Shown here in pieces: positions 63,840 through 64,000 of a stretch of 64,000 nt of DNA. The notes beneath the pieces are model-generated. The model was not told where the DNA came from. It made no database searches and saw only the letters and a list, made by a program, of their open reading frames with translations. A program made the translations under genes and the position numbers. How positions within the stretch are numbered: the first letter of the stretch is position 1; the number at the start of each line of letters is the position of its first letter. The DNA is from Thermomonas aquatica (lineage in GTDB: Bacteria > Pseudomonadota > Gammaproteobacteria > Xanthomonadales > Xanthomonadaceae): NCBI RefSeq assembly GCF_006337105.1, contig NZ_CP040871.1, forward strand, positions 1,426,001-1,490,000, in the 5' to 3' direction.

Positions 63840-64000
63840 ATGAAGACCCGGCACGTGTTCATCACCCCCGACCTCGACACCGCCCAGGCCGCCTTGGCCG
63901 CCGCGCGCGATGCCGGCGTGGACGACCACGACCTGCTGCTGGTCGCGCGCTCGGACATCGAGCTGGAATCGATCCCCGACGACCGCCATGAAGCGGATAC
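63840..64000 (+). CDS. Start of a conserved hypothetical gene (3' end outside window)
   Basis: At least 53 codons are open from ATG 63840 to the edge. The protein begins KTRHVFITPDLDTAQAALAA, then DAGVDDHDLLLVARSDIELE and IPDDRHEAD, which looks like a small alpha/beta unit with the Asp-rich loop typical of stress-related proteins that often continue with membrane spans. An AGGAG site lies upstream. Function cannot be told from this fragment. Confidence 0.7.
   Translation, partial: MKTRHVFITPDLDTAQAALAAARDAGVDDHDLLLVARSDIELESIPDDRHEAD

Overview
The window is very GC-rich, densely coded chromosomal DNA with no rRNA, tRNA, insertion sequence, CRISPR array or phage gene that I could see. Gene content and protein style point to a gammaproteobacterium of the Xanthomonadaceae/Lysobacteraceae (Lysobacter, Luteimonas, Thermomonas or Pseudoxanthomonas type) able to respire nitrate. 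The family assignment is inference from recognisable proteins, not a database match.

Layout. 1-5098 (+): the end of an OprP-type porin gene, then a sulfate ABC importer (sbp-cysT-cysW-cysA). 5102-10020 (-): a housekeeping run in transcription order: a fused DAK2/DegV (fatty-acid-kinase-like) protein, plsY, birA, coaX and a SPOR-domain protein. 10162-11213 (+): a small secreted protein and mtfA. 11244-13850 (-): a PepSY-like protein, phoP and phoQ. 13967-15873 (-): dusA and a CtlX-type amidinohydrolase. 16050-16391 (+): a small membrane protein.

16503-49924 is a contiguous anaerobic-respiration island of about 33 kb. It holds molybdenum cofactor genes (moaA, moaC-mogA fusion, moeA, moaD, moaE and an unknown gene), narGHJI with a PpiC-type isomerase and a flavin oxidoreductase, two nitrate/nitrite transporters, a carbonic anhydrase, a UbiM-like flavin hydroxylase, molybdate uptake (modABC), a TDT-family channel, ubiD, the oxygen-independent ubiquinone genes ubiU and ubiV, and nadA/nadB. 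It also holds a chorismate mutase-UbiT fusion, a decayed molybdate-binding (Mop) gene, two small unknown genes, a HemN-like protein that has lost its radical-SAM motifs, and an FNR/Anr regulator with all four cluster cysteines. Eleven FNR-like palindromes (TTGAT/C-N4-G/ATCAA type) sit upstream of or inside these genes and none was found outside the island, so the regulator at its end probably controls it. The island thus appears to provide the enzyme (Nar), its cofactor (Moco and molybdate), its substrate transport (NarK), its electron carrier (ubiquinone made without oxygen), NAD precursors and the oxygen sensor together.

49935-56431 (+): a large PLP-dependent decarboxylase, then acnD, a 2H phosphoesterase and prpF (methylcitrate-cycle pieces without prpB/prpC here). 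56428-63176 (-): a GNAT acetyltransferase, a GFA-family protein, several secreted or lipoprotein genes (NlpE-like, EF-hand, YRD-rich), a HAD hydrolase, a lytic transglycosylase and a large TPR protein. 63348-64000 (+): a small conserved protein and the start of one more gene that runs off the edge.

The points most worth a second look are the chorismate mutase-UbiT fusion with an FNR-like box inside its reading frame, the radical-SAM-dead HemN paralogue next to the FNR gene, the FakA/FakB-like fusion beside plsY, the paired FNR boxes flanking a GC-alternating tract before narK, and the degraded Mop gene.
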